A stretch of DNA of 64,000 nt from Ambrosia x helenae (taxonomy: Eukaryota > Streptophyta > Magnoliopsida > Asterales > Asteraceae). The stretch lies in NCBI GenBank assembly GCA_030844895.1, contig JAUTDX010007444.1, forward strand, positions 81,141-145,140. The letters are read 5' to 3'. The position numbers and the translations under genes were made by a program. Shown piece after piece: positions 1-12,100 of the stretch; the stretch's first letter is position 1, and each line of letters starts with the position of its first letter. The notes beneath the pieces are model-generated. The model was given only the letters and a program-made list of their open reading frames with translations, made no database searches and was not told the DNA's origin.

Positions 1-47
1 AGGCTGGAAATTCTTACTCTTGGAAATAATTTTATAGCCTAATGTAC

Positions 48-60
48 ACCCTTATTGGGT
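48..60 (+). other. Small hairpin in the monomer (type copy)
   Basis: ACCC at 48-51 can pair with GGGT at 57-60 around the loop TTATT, a 4-bp stem. The right arm overlaps the GGGTTAG heptamer and is the site where GGTT is duplicated in many right-hand units. The stem is short and may be chance. It is noted because the commonest length variation of the array falls on it, which could reflect slippage or a hard-to-read context. Confidence 0.3.
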
Positions 61-78
61 TAGTCACAGGACCCCGAA

Positions 79-98
79 TCTCCTATCCTTATAGGAGA
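79..98 (+). other. 8-bp perfect stem-loop in every monomer (type copy)
   Basis: TCTCCTAT at 79-86 is the reverse complement of ATAGGAGA at 91-98, with a 4-base CCTT loop, so the monomer contains a perfect 8-bp hairpin or dyad. It recurs at 188-bp spacing through the homogeneous block and is kept in nearly all variable units. In unit 299 a 2-bp deletion (about 56170-56175) still leaves a 7-bp stem with loop TCCT. Short dyads able to form cruciforms have been proposed as a feature of centromeric satellites lacking CENP-B boxes; a role here is inference. Confidence 0.75.
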
Positions 99-131
99 AG
101 CCTAATTATAGTATTAACAAACTAAAATGGG

Positions 132-145
132 TGTCTCGTTGGACA
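132..145 (+). other. Dyad containing half of a CENP-B-box-like sequence (type copy)
   Basis: TGTC at 132-135 pairs with GACA at 142-145 around a 6-base loop. Within it, TCGTTGGA at 136-143 matches eight contiguous bases of the mammalian CENP-B box consensus, whose form is TTCG, four bases, A, two bases, CGGG. Only four of the nine essential positions agree (T3, C4, G5, A10). The CGGG half is absent, so it is not a functional box by the usual rule. It is recorded as a resemblance only. Confidence 0.25.
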
Positions 146-3100
146 TTCAGGTGCTGTAGGTCAAAGAATACTGAACAACAGTTTATAAAGGCTGGAAATT
201 CTTACTCTTGGAAATAATTTTATAGCCTAATGTACACCCTTATTGGGTTAGTCACAGGACCCCGAATCTCCTATCCTTATAGGAGAAGCCTAATTATAGT
301 ATTAACAAACTAAAATGGGTGTCTCGTTGGACATTCAGGTGCTGTAGGTCAAAGAATACTGAACAACAGTTTATAAAGGCTGGAAATTCTTACTCTTGGA
401 AATAATTTTATAGCCTAATGTACACCCTTATTGGGTTAGTCACAGGACCCCGAATCTCCTATCCTTATAGGAGAAGCCTAATTATAGTATTAACAAACTA
501 AAATGGGTGTCTCGTTGGACATTCAGGTGCTGTAGGTCAAAGAATACTGAACAACAGTTTATAAAGGCTGGAAATTCTTACTCTTGGAAATAATTTTATA
601 GCCTAATGTACACCCTTATTGGGTTAGTCACAGGACCCCGAATCTCCTATCCTTATAGGAGAAGCCTAATTATAGTATTAACAAACTAAAATGGGTGTCT
701 CGTTGGACATTCAGGTGCTGTAGGTCAAAGAATACTGAACAACAGTTTATAAAGGCTGGAAATTCTTACTCTTGGAAATAATTTTATAGCCTAATGTACA
801 CCCTTATTGGGTTAGTCACAGGACCCCGAATCTCCTATCCTTATAGGAGAAGCCTAATTATAGTATTAACAAACTAAAATGGGTGTCTCGTTGGACATTC
901 AGGTGCTGTAGGTCAAAGAATACTGAACAACAGTTTATAAAGGCTGGAAATTCTTACTCTTGGAAATAATTTTATAGCCTAATGTACACCCTTATTGGGT
1001 TAGTCACAGGACCCCGAATCTCCTATCCTTATAGGAGAAGCCTAATTATAGTATTAACAAACTAAAATGGGTGTCTCGTTGGACATTCAGGTGCTGTAGG
1101 TCAAAGAATACTGAACAACAGTTTATAAAGGCTGGAAATTCTTACTCTTGGAAATAATTTTATAGCCTAATGTACACCCTTATTGGGTTAGTCACAGGAC
1201 CCCGAATCTCCTATCCTTATAGGAGAAGCCTAATTATAGTATTAACAAACTAAAATGGGTGTCTCGTTGGACATTCAGGTGCTGTAGGTCAAAGAATACT
1301 GAACAACAGTTTATAAAGGCTGGAAATTCTTACTCTTGGAAATAATTTTATAGCCTAATGTACACCCTTATTGGGTTAGTCACAGGACCCCGAATCTCCT
1401 ATCCTTATAGGAGAAGCCTAATTATAGTATTAACAAACTAAAATGGGTGTCTCGTTGGACATTCAGGTGCTGTAGGTCAAAGAATACTGAACAACAGTTT
1501 ATAAAGGCTGGAAATTCTTACTCTTGGAAATAATTTTATAGCCTAATGTACACCCTTATTGGGTTAGTCACAGGACCCCGAATCTCCTATCCTTATAGGA
1601 GAAGCCTAATTATAGTATTAACAAACTAAAATGGGTGTCTCGTTGGACATTCAGGTGCTGTAGGTCAAAGAATACTGAACAACAGTTTATAAAGGCTGGA
1701 AATTCTTACTCTTGGAAATAATTTTATAGCCTAATGTACACCCTTATTGGGTTAGTCACAGGACCCCGAATCTCCTATCCTTATAGGAGAAGCCTAATTA
1801 TAGTATTAACAAACTAAAATGGGTGTCTCGTTGGACATTCAGGTGCTGTAGGTCAAAGAATACTGAACAACAGTTTATAAAGGCTGGAAATTCTTACTCT
1901 TGGAAATAATTTTATAGCCTAATGTACACCCTTATTGGGTTAGTCACAGGACCCCGAATCTCCTATCCTTATAGGAGAAGCCTAATTATAGTATTAACAA
2001 ACTAAAATGGGTGTCTCGTTGGACATTCAGGTGCTGTAGGTCAAAGAATACTGAACAACAGTTTATAAAGGCTGGAAATTCTTACTCTTGGAAATAATTT
2101 TATAGCCTAATGTACACCCTTATTGGGTTAGTCACAGGACCCCGAATCTCCTATCCTTATAGGAGAAGCCTAATTATAGTATTAACAAACTAAAATGGGT
2201 GTCTCGTTGGACATTCAGGTGCTGTAGGTCAAAGAATACTGAACAACAGTTTATAAAGGCTGGAAATTCTTACTCTTGGAAATAATTTTATAGCCTAATG
2301 TACACCCTTATTGGGTTAGTCACAGGACCCCGAATCTCCTATCCTTATAGGAGAAGCCTAATTATAGTATTAACAAACTAAAATGGGTGTCTCGTTGGAC
2401 ATTCAGGTGCTGTAGGTCAAAGAATACTGAACAACAGTTTATAAAGGCTGGAAATTCTTACTCTTGGAAATAATTTTATAGCCTAATGTACACCCTTATT
2501 GGGTTAGTCACAGGACCCCGAATCTCCTATCCTTATAGGAGAAGCCTAATTATAGTATTAACAAACTAAAATGGGTGTCTCGTTGGACATTCAGGTGCTG
2601 TAGGTCAAAGAATACTGAACAACAGTTTATAAAGGCTGGAAATTCTTACTCTTGGAAATAATTTTATAGCCTAATGTACACCCTTATTGGGTTAGTCACA
2701 GGACCCCGAATCTCCTATCCTTATAGGAGAAGCCTAATTATAGTATTAACAAACTAAAATGGGTGTCTCGTTGGACATTCAGGTGCTGTAGGTCAAAGAA
2801 TACTGAACAACAGTTTATAAAGGCTGGAAATTCTTACTCTTGGAAATAATTTTATAGCCTAATGTACACCCTTATTGGGTTAGTCACAGGACCCCGAATC
2901 TCCTATCCTTATAGGAGAAGCCTAATTATAGTATTAACAAACTAAAATGGGTGTCTCGTTGGACATTCAGGTGCTGTAGGTCAAAGAATACTGAACAACA
3001 GTTTATAAAGGCTGGAAATTCTTACTCTTGGAAATAATTTTATAGCCTAATGTACACCCTTATTGGGTTAGTCACAGGACCCCGAATCTCCTATCCTTAT

Positions 3101-6100
3101 AGGAGAAGCCTAATTATAGTATTAACAAACTAAAATGGGTGTCTCGTTGGACATTCAGGTGCTGTAGGTCAAAGAATACTGAACAACAGTTTATAAAGGC
3201 TGGAAATTCTTACTCTTGGAAATAATTTTATAGCCTAATGTACACCCTTATTGGGTTAGTCACAGGACCCCGAATCTCCTATCCTTATAGGAGAAGCCTA
3301 ATTATAGTATTAACAAACTAAAATGGGTGTCTCGTTGGACATTCAGGTGCTGTAGGTCAAAGAATACTGAACAACAGTTTATAAAGGCTGGAAATTCTTA
3401 CTCTTGGAAATAATTTTATAGCCTAATGTACACCCTTATTGGGTTAGTCACAGGACCCCGAATCTCCTATCCTTATAGGAGAAGCCTAATTATAGTATTA
3501 ACAAACTAAAATGGGTGTCTCGTTGGACATTCAGGTGCTGTAGGTCAAAGAATACTGAACAACAGTTTATAAAGGCTGGAAATTCTTACTCTTGGAAATA
3601 ATTTTATAGCCTAATGTACACCCTTATTGGGTTAGTCACAGGACCCCGAATCTCCTATCCTTATAGGAGAAGCCTAATTATAGTATTAACAAACTAAAAT
3701 GGGTGTCTCGTTGGACATTCAGGTGCTGTAGGTCAAAGAATACTGAACAACAGTTTATAAAGGCTGGAAATTCTTACTCTTGGAAATAATTTTATAGCCT
3801 AATGTACACCCTTATTGGGTTAGTCACAGGACCCCGAATCTCCTATCCTTATAGGAGAAGCCTAATTATAGTATTAACAAACTAAAATGGGTGTCTCGTT
3901 GGACATTCAGGTGCTGTAGGTCAAAGAATACTGAACAACAGTTTATAAAGGCTGGAAATTCTTACTCTTGGAAATAATTTTATAGCCTAATGTACACCCT
4001 TATTGGGTTAGTCACAGGACCCCGAATCTCCTATCCTTATAGGAGAAGCCTAATTATAGTATTAACAAACTAAAATGGGTGTCTCGTTGGACATTCAGGT
4101 GCTGTAGGTCAAAGAATACTGAACAACAGTTTATAAAGGCTGGAAATTCTTACTCTTGGAAATAATTTTATAGCCTAATGTACACCCTTATTGGGTTAGT
4201 CACAGGACCCCGAATCTCCTATCCTTATAGGAGAAGCCTAATTATAGTATTAACAAACTAAAATGGGTGTCTCGTTGGACATTCAGGTGCTGTAGGTCAA
4301 AGAATACTGAACAACAGTTTATAAAGGCTGGAAATTCTTACTCTTGGAAATAATTTTATAGCCTAATGTACACCCTTATTGGGTTAGTCACAGGACCCCG
4401 AATCTCCTATCCTTATAGGAGAAGCCTAATTATAGTATTAACAAACTAAAATGGGTGTCTCGTTGGACATTCAGGTGCTGTAGGTCAAAGAATACTGAAC
4501 AACAGTTTATAAAGGCTGGAAATTCTTACTCTTGGAAATAATTTTATAGCCTAATGTACACCCTTATTGGGTTAGTCACAGGACCCCGAATCTCCTATCC
4601 TTATAGGAGAAGCCTAATTATAGTATTAACAAACTAAAATGGGTGTCTCGTTGGACATTCAGGTGCTGTAGGTCAAAGAATACTGAACAACAGTTTATAA
4701 AGGCTGGAAATTCTTACTCTTGGAAATAATTTTATAGCCTAATGTACACCCTTATTGGGTTAGTCACAGGACCCCGAATCTCCTATCCTTATAGGAGAAG
4801 CCTAATTATAGTATTAACAAACTAAAATGGGTGTCTCGTTGGACATTCAGGTGCTGTAGGTCAAAGAATACTGAACAACAGTTTATAAAGGCTGGAAATT
4901 CTTACTCTTGGAAATAATTTTATAGCCTAATGTACACCCTTATTGGGTTAGTCACAGGACCCCGAATCTCCTATCCTTATAGGAGAAGCCTAATTATAGT
5001 ATTAACAAACTAAAATGGGTGTCTCGTTGGACATTCAGGTGCTGTAGGTCAAAGAATACTGAACAACAGTTTATAAAGGCTGGAAATTCTTACTCTTGGA
5101 AATAATTTTATAGCCTAATGTACACCCTTATTGGGTTAGTCACAGGACCCCGAATCTCCTATCCTTATAGGAGAAGCCTAATTATAGTATTAACAAACTA
5201 AAATGGGTGTCTCGTTGGACATTCAGGTGCTGTAGGTCAAAGAATACTGAACAACAGTTTATAAAGGCTGGAAATTCTTACTCTTGGAAATAATTTTATA
5301 GCCTAATGTACACCCTTATTGGGTTAGTCACAGGACCCCGAATCTCCTATCCTTATAGGAGAAGCCTAATTATAGTATTAACAAACTAAAATGGGTGTCT
5401 CGTTGGACATTCAGGTGCTGTAGGTCAAAGAATACTGAACAACAGTTTATAAAGGCTGGAAATTCTTACTCTTGGAAATAATTTTATAGCCTAATGTACA
5501 CCCTTATTGGGTTAGTCACAGGACCCCGAATCTCCTATCCTTATAGGAGAAGCCTAATTATAGTATTAACAAACTAAAATGGGTGTCTCGTTGGACATTC
5601 AGGTGCTGTAGGTCAAAGAATACTGAACAACAGTTTATAAAGGCTGGAAATTCTTACTCTTGGAAATAATTTTATAGCCTAATGTACACCCTTATTGGGT
5701 TAGTCACAGGACCCCGAATCTCCTATCCTTATAGGAGAAGCCTAATTATAGTATTAACAAACTAAAATGGGTGTCTCGTTGGACATTCAGGTGCTGTAGG
5801 TCAAAGAATACTGAACAACAGTTTATAAAGGCTGGAAATTCTTACTCTTGGAAATAATTTTATAGCCTAATGTACACCCTTATTGGGTTAGTCACAGGAC
5901 CCCGAATCTCCTATCCTTATAGGAGAAGCCTAATTATAGTATTAACAAACTAAAATGGGTGTCTCGTTGGACATTCAGGTGCTGTAGGTCAAAGAATACT
6001 GAACAACAGTTTATAAAGGCTGGAAATTCTTACTCTTGGAAATAATTTTATAGCCTAATGTACACCCTTATTGGGTTAGTCACAGGACCCCGAATCTCCT

Positions 6101-9100
6101 ATCCTTATAGGAGAAGCCTAATTATAGTATTAACAAACTAAAATGGGTGTCTCGTTGGACATTCAGGTGCTGTAGGTCAAAGAATACTGAACAACAGTTT
6201 ATAAAGGCTGGAAATTCTTACTCTTGGAAATAATTTTATAGCCTAATGTACACCCTTATTGGGTTAGTCACAGGACCCCGAATCTCCTATCCTTATAGGA
6301 GAAGCCTAATTATAGTATTAACAAACTAAAATGGGTGTCTCGTTGGACATTCAGGTGCTGTAGGTCAAAGAATACTGAACAACAGTTTATAAAGGCTGGA
6401 AATTCTTACTCTTGGAAATAATTTTATAGCCTAATGTACACCCTTATTGGGTTAGTCACAGGACCCCGAATCTCCTATCCTTATAGGAGAAGCCTAATTA
6501 TAGTATTAACAAACTAAAATGGGTGTCTCGTTGGACATTCAGGTGCTGTAGGTCAAAGAATACTGAACAACAGTTTATAAAGGCTGGAAATTCTTACTCT
6601 TGGAAATAATTTTATAGCCTAATGTACACCCTTATTGGGTTAGTCACAGGACCCCGAATCTCCTATCCTTATAGGAGAAGCCTAATTATAGTATTAACAA
6701 ACTAAAATGGGTGTCTCGTTGGACATTCAGGTGCTGTAGGTCAAAGAATACTGAACAACAGTTTATAAAGGCTGGAAATTCTTACTCTTGGAAATAATTT
6801 TATAGCCTAATGTACACCCTTATTGGGTTAGTCACAGGACCCCGAATCTCCTATCCTTATAGGAGAAGCCTAATTATAGTATTAACAAACTAAAATGGGT
6901 GTCTCGTTGGACATTCAGGTGCTGTAGGTCAAAGAATACTGAACAACAGTTTATAAAGGCTGGAAATTCTTACTCTTGGAAATAATTTTATAGCCTAATG
7001 TACACCCTTATTGGGTTAGTCACAGGACCCCGAATCTCCTATCCTTATAGGAGAAGCCTAATTATAGTATTAACAAACTAAAATGGGTGTCTCGTTGGAC
7101 ATTCAGGTGCTGTAGGTCAAAGAATACTGAACAACAGTTTATAAAGGCTGGAAATTCTTACTCTTGGAAATAATTTTATAGCCTAATGTACACCCTTATT
7201 GGGTTAGTCACAGGACCCCGAATCTCCTATCCTTATAGGAGAAGCCTAATTATAGTATTAACAAACTAAAATGGGTGTCTCGTTGGACATTCAGGTGCTG
7301 TAGGTCAAAGAATACTGAACAACAGTTTATAAAGGCTGGAAATTCTTACTCTTGGAAATAATTTTATAGCCTAATGTACACCCTTATTGGGTTAGTCACA
7401 GGACCCCGAATCTCCTATCCTTATAGGAGAAGCCTAATTATAGTATTAACAAACTAAAATGGGTGTCTCGTTGGACATTCAGGTGCTGTAGGTCAAAGAA
7501 TACTGAACAACAGTTTATAAAGGCTGGAAATTCTTACTCTTGGAAATAATTTTATAGCCTAATGTACACCCTTATTGGGTTAGTCACAGGACCCCGAATC
7601 TCCTATCCTTATAGGAGAAGCCTAATTATAGTATTAACAAACTAAAATGGGTGTCTCGTTGGACATTCAGGTGCTGTAGGTCAAAGAATACTGAACAACA
7701 GTTTATAAAGGCTGGAAATTCTTACTCTTGGAAATAATTTTATAGCCTAATGTACACCCTTATTGGGTTAGTCACAGGACCCCGAATCTCCTATCCTTAT
7801 AGGAGAAGCCTAATTATAGTATTAACAAACTAAAATGGGTGTCTCGTTGGACATTCAGGTGCTGTAGGTCAAAGAATACTGAACAACAGTTTATAAAGGC
7901 TGGAAATTCTTACTCTTGGAAATAATTTTATAGCCTAATGTACACCCTTATTGGGTTAGTCACAGGACCCCGAATCTCCTATCCTTATAGGAGAAGCCTA
8001 ATTATAGTATTAACAAACTAAAATGGGTGTCTCGTTGGACATTCAGGTGCTGTAGGTCAAAGAATACTGAACAACAGTTTATAAAGGCTGGAAATTCTTA
8101 CTCTTGGAAATAATTTTATAGCCTAATGTACACCCTTATTGGGTTAGTCACAGGACCCCGAATCTCCTATCCTTATAGGAGAAGCCTAATTATAGTATTA
8201 ACAAACTAAAATGGGTGTCTCGTTGGACATTCAGGTGCTGTAGGTCAAAGAATACTGAACAACAGTTTATAAAGGCTGGAAATTCTTACTCTTGGAAATA
8301 ATTTTATAGCCTAATGTACACCCTTATTGGGTTAGTCACAGGACCCCGAATCTCCTATCCTTATAGGAGAAGCCTAATTATAGTATTAACAAACTAAAAT
8401 GGGTGTCTCGTTGGACATTCAGGTGCTGTAGGTCAAAGAATACTGAACAACAGTTTATAAAGGCTGGAAATTCTTACTCTTGGAAATAATTTTATAGCCT
8501 AATGTACACCCTTATTGGGTTAGTCACAGGACCCCGAATCTCCTATCCTTATAGGAGAAGCCTAATTATAGTATTAACAAACTAAAATGGGTGTCTCGTT
8601 GGACATTCAGGTGCTGTAGGTCAAAGAATACTGAACAACAGTTTATAAAGGCTGGAAATTCTTACTCTTGGAAATAATTTTATAGCCTAATGTACACCCT
8701 TATTGGGTTAGTCACAGGACCCCGAATCTCCTATCCTTATAGGAGAAGCCTAATTATAGTATTAACAAACTAAAATGGGTGTCTCGTTGGACATTCAGGT
8801 GCTGTAGGTCAAAGAATACTGAACAACAGTTTATAAAGGCTGGAAATTCTTACTCTTGGAAATAATTTTATAGCCTAATGTACACCCTTATTGGGTTAGT
8901 CACAGGACCCCGAATCTCCTATCCTTATAGGAGAAGCCTAATTATAGTATTAACAAACTAAAATGGGTGTCTCGTTGGACATTCAGGTGCTGTAGGTCAA
9001 AGAATACTGAACAACAGTTTATAAAGGCTGGAAATTCTTACTCTTGGAAATAATTTTATAGCCTAATGTACACCCTTATTGGGTTAGTCACAGGACCCCG

Positions 9101-12100
9101 AATCTCCTATCCTTATAGGAGAAGCCTAATTATAGTATTAACAAACTAAAATGGGTGTCTCGTTGGACATTCAGGTGCTGTAGGTCAAAGAATACTGAAC
9201 AACAGTTTATAAAGGCTGGAAATTCTTACTCTTGGAAATAATTTTATAGCCTAATGTACACCCTTATTGGGTTAGTCACAGGACCCCGAATCTCCTATCC
9301 TTATAGGAGAAGCCTAATTATAGTATTAACAAACTAAAATGGGTGTCTCGTTGGACATTCAGGTGCTGTAGGTCAAAGAATACTGAACAACAGTTTATAA
9401 AGGCTGGAAATTCTTACTCTTGGAAATAATTTTATAGCCTAATGTACACCCTTATTGGGTTAGTCACAGGACCCCGAATCTCCTATCCTTATAGGAGAAG
9501 CCTAATTATAGTATTAACAAACTAAAATGGGTGTCTCGTTGGACATTCAGGTGCTGTAGGTCAAAGAATACTGAACAACAGTTTATAAAGGCTGGAAATT
9601 CTTACTCTTGGAAATAATTTTATAGCCTAATGTACACCCTTATTGGGTTAGTCACAGGACCCCGAATCTCCTATCCTTATAGGAGAAGCCTAATTATAGT
9701 ATTAACAAACTAAAATGGGTGTCTCGTTGGACATTCAGGTGCTGTAGGTCAAAGAATACTGAACAACAGTTTATAAAGGCTGGAAATTCTTACTCTTGGA
9801 AATAATTTTATAGCCTAATGTACACCCTTATTGGGTTAGTCACAGGACCCCGAATCTCCTATCCTTATAGGAGAAGCCTAATTATAGTATTAACAAACTA
9901 AAATGGGTGTCTCGTTGGACATTCAGGTGCTGTAGGTCAAAGAATACTGAACAACAGTTTATAAAGGCTGGAAATTCTTACTCTTGGAAATAATTTTATA
10001 GCCTAATGTACACCCTTATTGGGTTAGTCACAGGACCCCGAATCTCCTATCCTTATAGGAGAAGCCTAATTATAGTATTAACAAACTAAAATGGGTGTCT
10101 CGTTGGACATTCAGGTGCTGTAGGTCAAAGAATACTGAACAACAGTTTATAAAGGCTGGAAATTCTTACTCTTGGAAATAATTTTATAGCCTAATGTACA
10201 CCCTTATTGGGTTAGTCACAGGACCCCGAATCTCCTATCCTTATAGGAGAAGCCTAATTATAGTATTAACAAACTAAAATGGGTGTCTCGTTGGACATTC
10301 AGGTGCTGTAGGTCAAAGAATACTGAACAACAGTTTATAAAGGCTGGAAATTCTTACTCTTGGAAATAATTTTATAGCCTAATGTACACCCTTATTGGGT
10401 TAGTCACAGGACCCCGAATCTCCTATCCTTATAGGAGAAGCCTAATTATAGTATTAACAAACTAAAATGGGTGTCTCGTTGGACATTCAGGTGCTGTAGG
10501 TCAAAGAATACTGAACAACAGTTTATAAAGGCTGGAAATTCTTACTCTTGGAAATAATTTTATAGCCTAATGTACACCCTTATTGGGTTAGTCACAGGAC
10601 CCCGAATCTCCTATCCTTATAGGAGAAGCCTAATTATAGTATTAACAAACTAAAATGGGTGTCTCGTTGGACATTCAGGTGCTGTAGGTCAAAGAATACT
10701 GAACAACAGTTTATAAAGGCTGGAAATTCTTACTCTTGGAAATAATTTTATAGCCTAATGTACACCCTTATTGGGTTAGTCACAGGACCCCGAATCTCCT
10801 ATCCTTATAGGAGAAGCCTAATTATAGTATTAACAAACTAAAATGGGTGTCTCGTTGGACATTCAGGTGCTGTAGGTCAAAGAATACTGAACAACAGTTT
10901 ATAAAGGCTGGAAATTCTTACTCTTGGAAATAATTTTATAGCCTAATGTACACCCTTATTGGGTTAGTCACAGGACCCCGAATCTCCTATCCTTATAGGA
11001 GAAGCCTAATTATAGTATTAACAAACTAAAATGGGTGTCTCGTTGGACATTCAGGTGCTGTAGGTCAAAGAATACTGAACAACAGTTTATAAAGGCTGGA
11101 AATTCTTACTCTTGGAAATAATTTTATAGCCTAATGTACACCCTTATTGGGTTAGTCACAGGACCCCGAATCTCCTATCCTTATAGGAGAAGCCTAATTA
11201 TAGTATTAACAAACTAAAATGGGTGTCTCGTTGGACATTCAGGTGCTGTAGGTCAAAGAATACTGAACAACAGTTTATAAAGGCTGGAAATTCTTACTCT
11301 TGGAAATAATTTTATAGCCTAATGTACACCCTTATTGGGTTAGTCACAGGACCCCGAATCTCCTATCCTTATAGGAGAAGCCTAATTATAGTATTAACAA
11401 ACTAAAATGGGTGTCTCGTTGGACATTCAGGTGCTGTAGGTCAAAGAATACTGAACAACAGTTTATAAAGGCTGGAAATTCTTACTCTTGGAAATAATTT
11501 TATAGCCTAATGTACACCCTTATTGGGTTAGTCACAGGACCCCGAATCTCCTATCCTTATAGGAGAAGCCTAATTATAGTATTAACAAACTAAAATGGGT
11601 GTCTCGTTGGACATTCAGGTGCTGTAGGTCAAAGAATACTGAACAACAGTTTATAAAGGCTGGAAATTCTTACTCTTGGAAATAATTTTATAGCCTAATG
11701 TACACCCTTATTGGGTTAGTCACAGGACCCCGAATCTCCTATCCTTATAGGAGAAGCCTAATTATAGTATTAACAAACTAAAATGGGTGTCTCGTTGGAC
11801 ATTCAGGTGCTGTAGGTCAAAGAATACTGAACAACAGTTTATAAAGGCTGGAAATTCTTACTCTTGGAAATAATTTTATAGCCTAATGTACACCCTTATT
11901 GGGTTAGTCACAGGACCCCGAATCTCCTATCCTTATAGGAGAAGCCTAATTATAGTATTAACAAACTAAAATGGGTGTCTCGTTGGACATTCAGGTGCTG
12001 TAGGTCAAAGAATACTGAACAACAGTTTATAAAGGCTGGAAATTCTTACTCTTGGAAATAATTTTATAGCCTAATGTACACCCTTATTGGGTTAGTCACA

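Larger units (their letters stand above)
1..188 (+). repeat. Reference monomer of the satellite (unit 1)
   Basis: This copy defines the monomer numbering used here; the start point is arbitrary. Visible parts in order are: a TGGAAAT direct repeat at 5-11 and 21-27; an A/T-rich stretch at 24-36; AGCCTAAT at 36-43, repeated at 99-106; the palindrome TGTACA at 43-48; a small hairpin at 48-60; a GGGTTAG heptamer at 57-63; CCCC followed by a CpG at 72-76; a strong hairpin at 79-98; an A/T-rich stretch at 103-128; a TGTC/GACA dyad at 132-145; the variable GCTG site at 153-156; and TTTATAAAG running from 182 into the next unit. The copy is identical, as far as I could read, to the 110 copies after it. 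There is one RsaI-type GTAC and one HinfI-type GAATC per monomer. Confidence 0.97.

Noticed and set aside
57..63. GGGTTAG, a telomere-like heptamer
   Set aside because: It occurs once per monomer and is never tandem, so it is not telomeric DNA.
72..80. CENP-B box on the minus strand (TTCG at 75-78)
   Set aside because: TTCG is present, but the central A and the CGGG block are not; about five of nine essential positions match.
61..84. tRNA-like Pol III A and B boxes near TTAGTCACAGG and CCCCGAATCTCC
   Set aside because: The A-box pattern fails at a required A, and the B-box-like part differs from GGTTCGAATCC at several positions. No cloverleaf can be drawn.
1..188. Self-cleaving hammerhead ribozyme, known from some satellites
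   Set aside because: The core CTGATGA and the paired GAAA context are absent on both strands of the monomer.
184..190. TATAAAG as a Pol II TATA box
   Set aside because: A 7-base match in 63% A+T DNA is expected by chance, and no gene or initiator follows in any unit.
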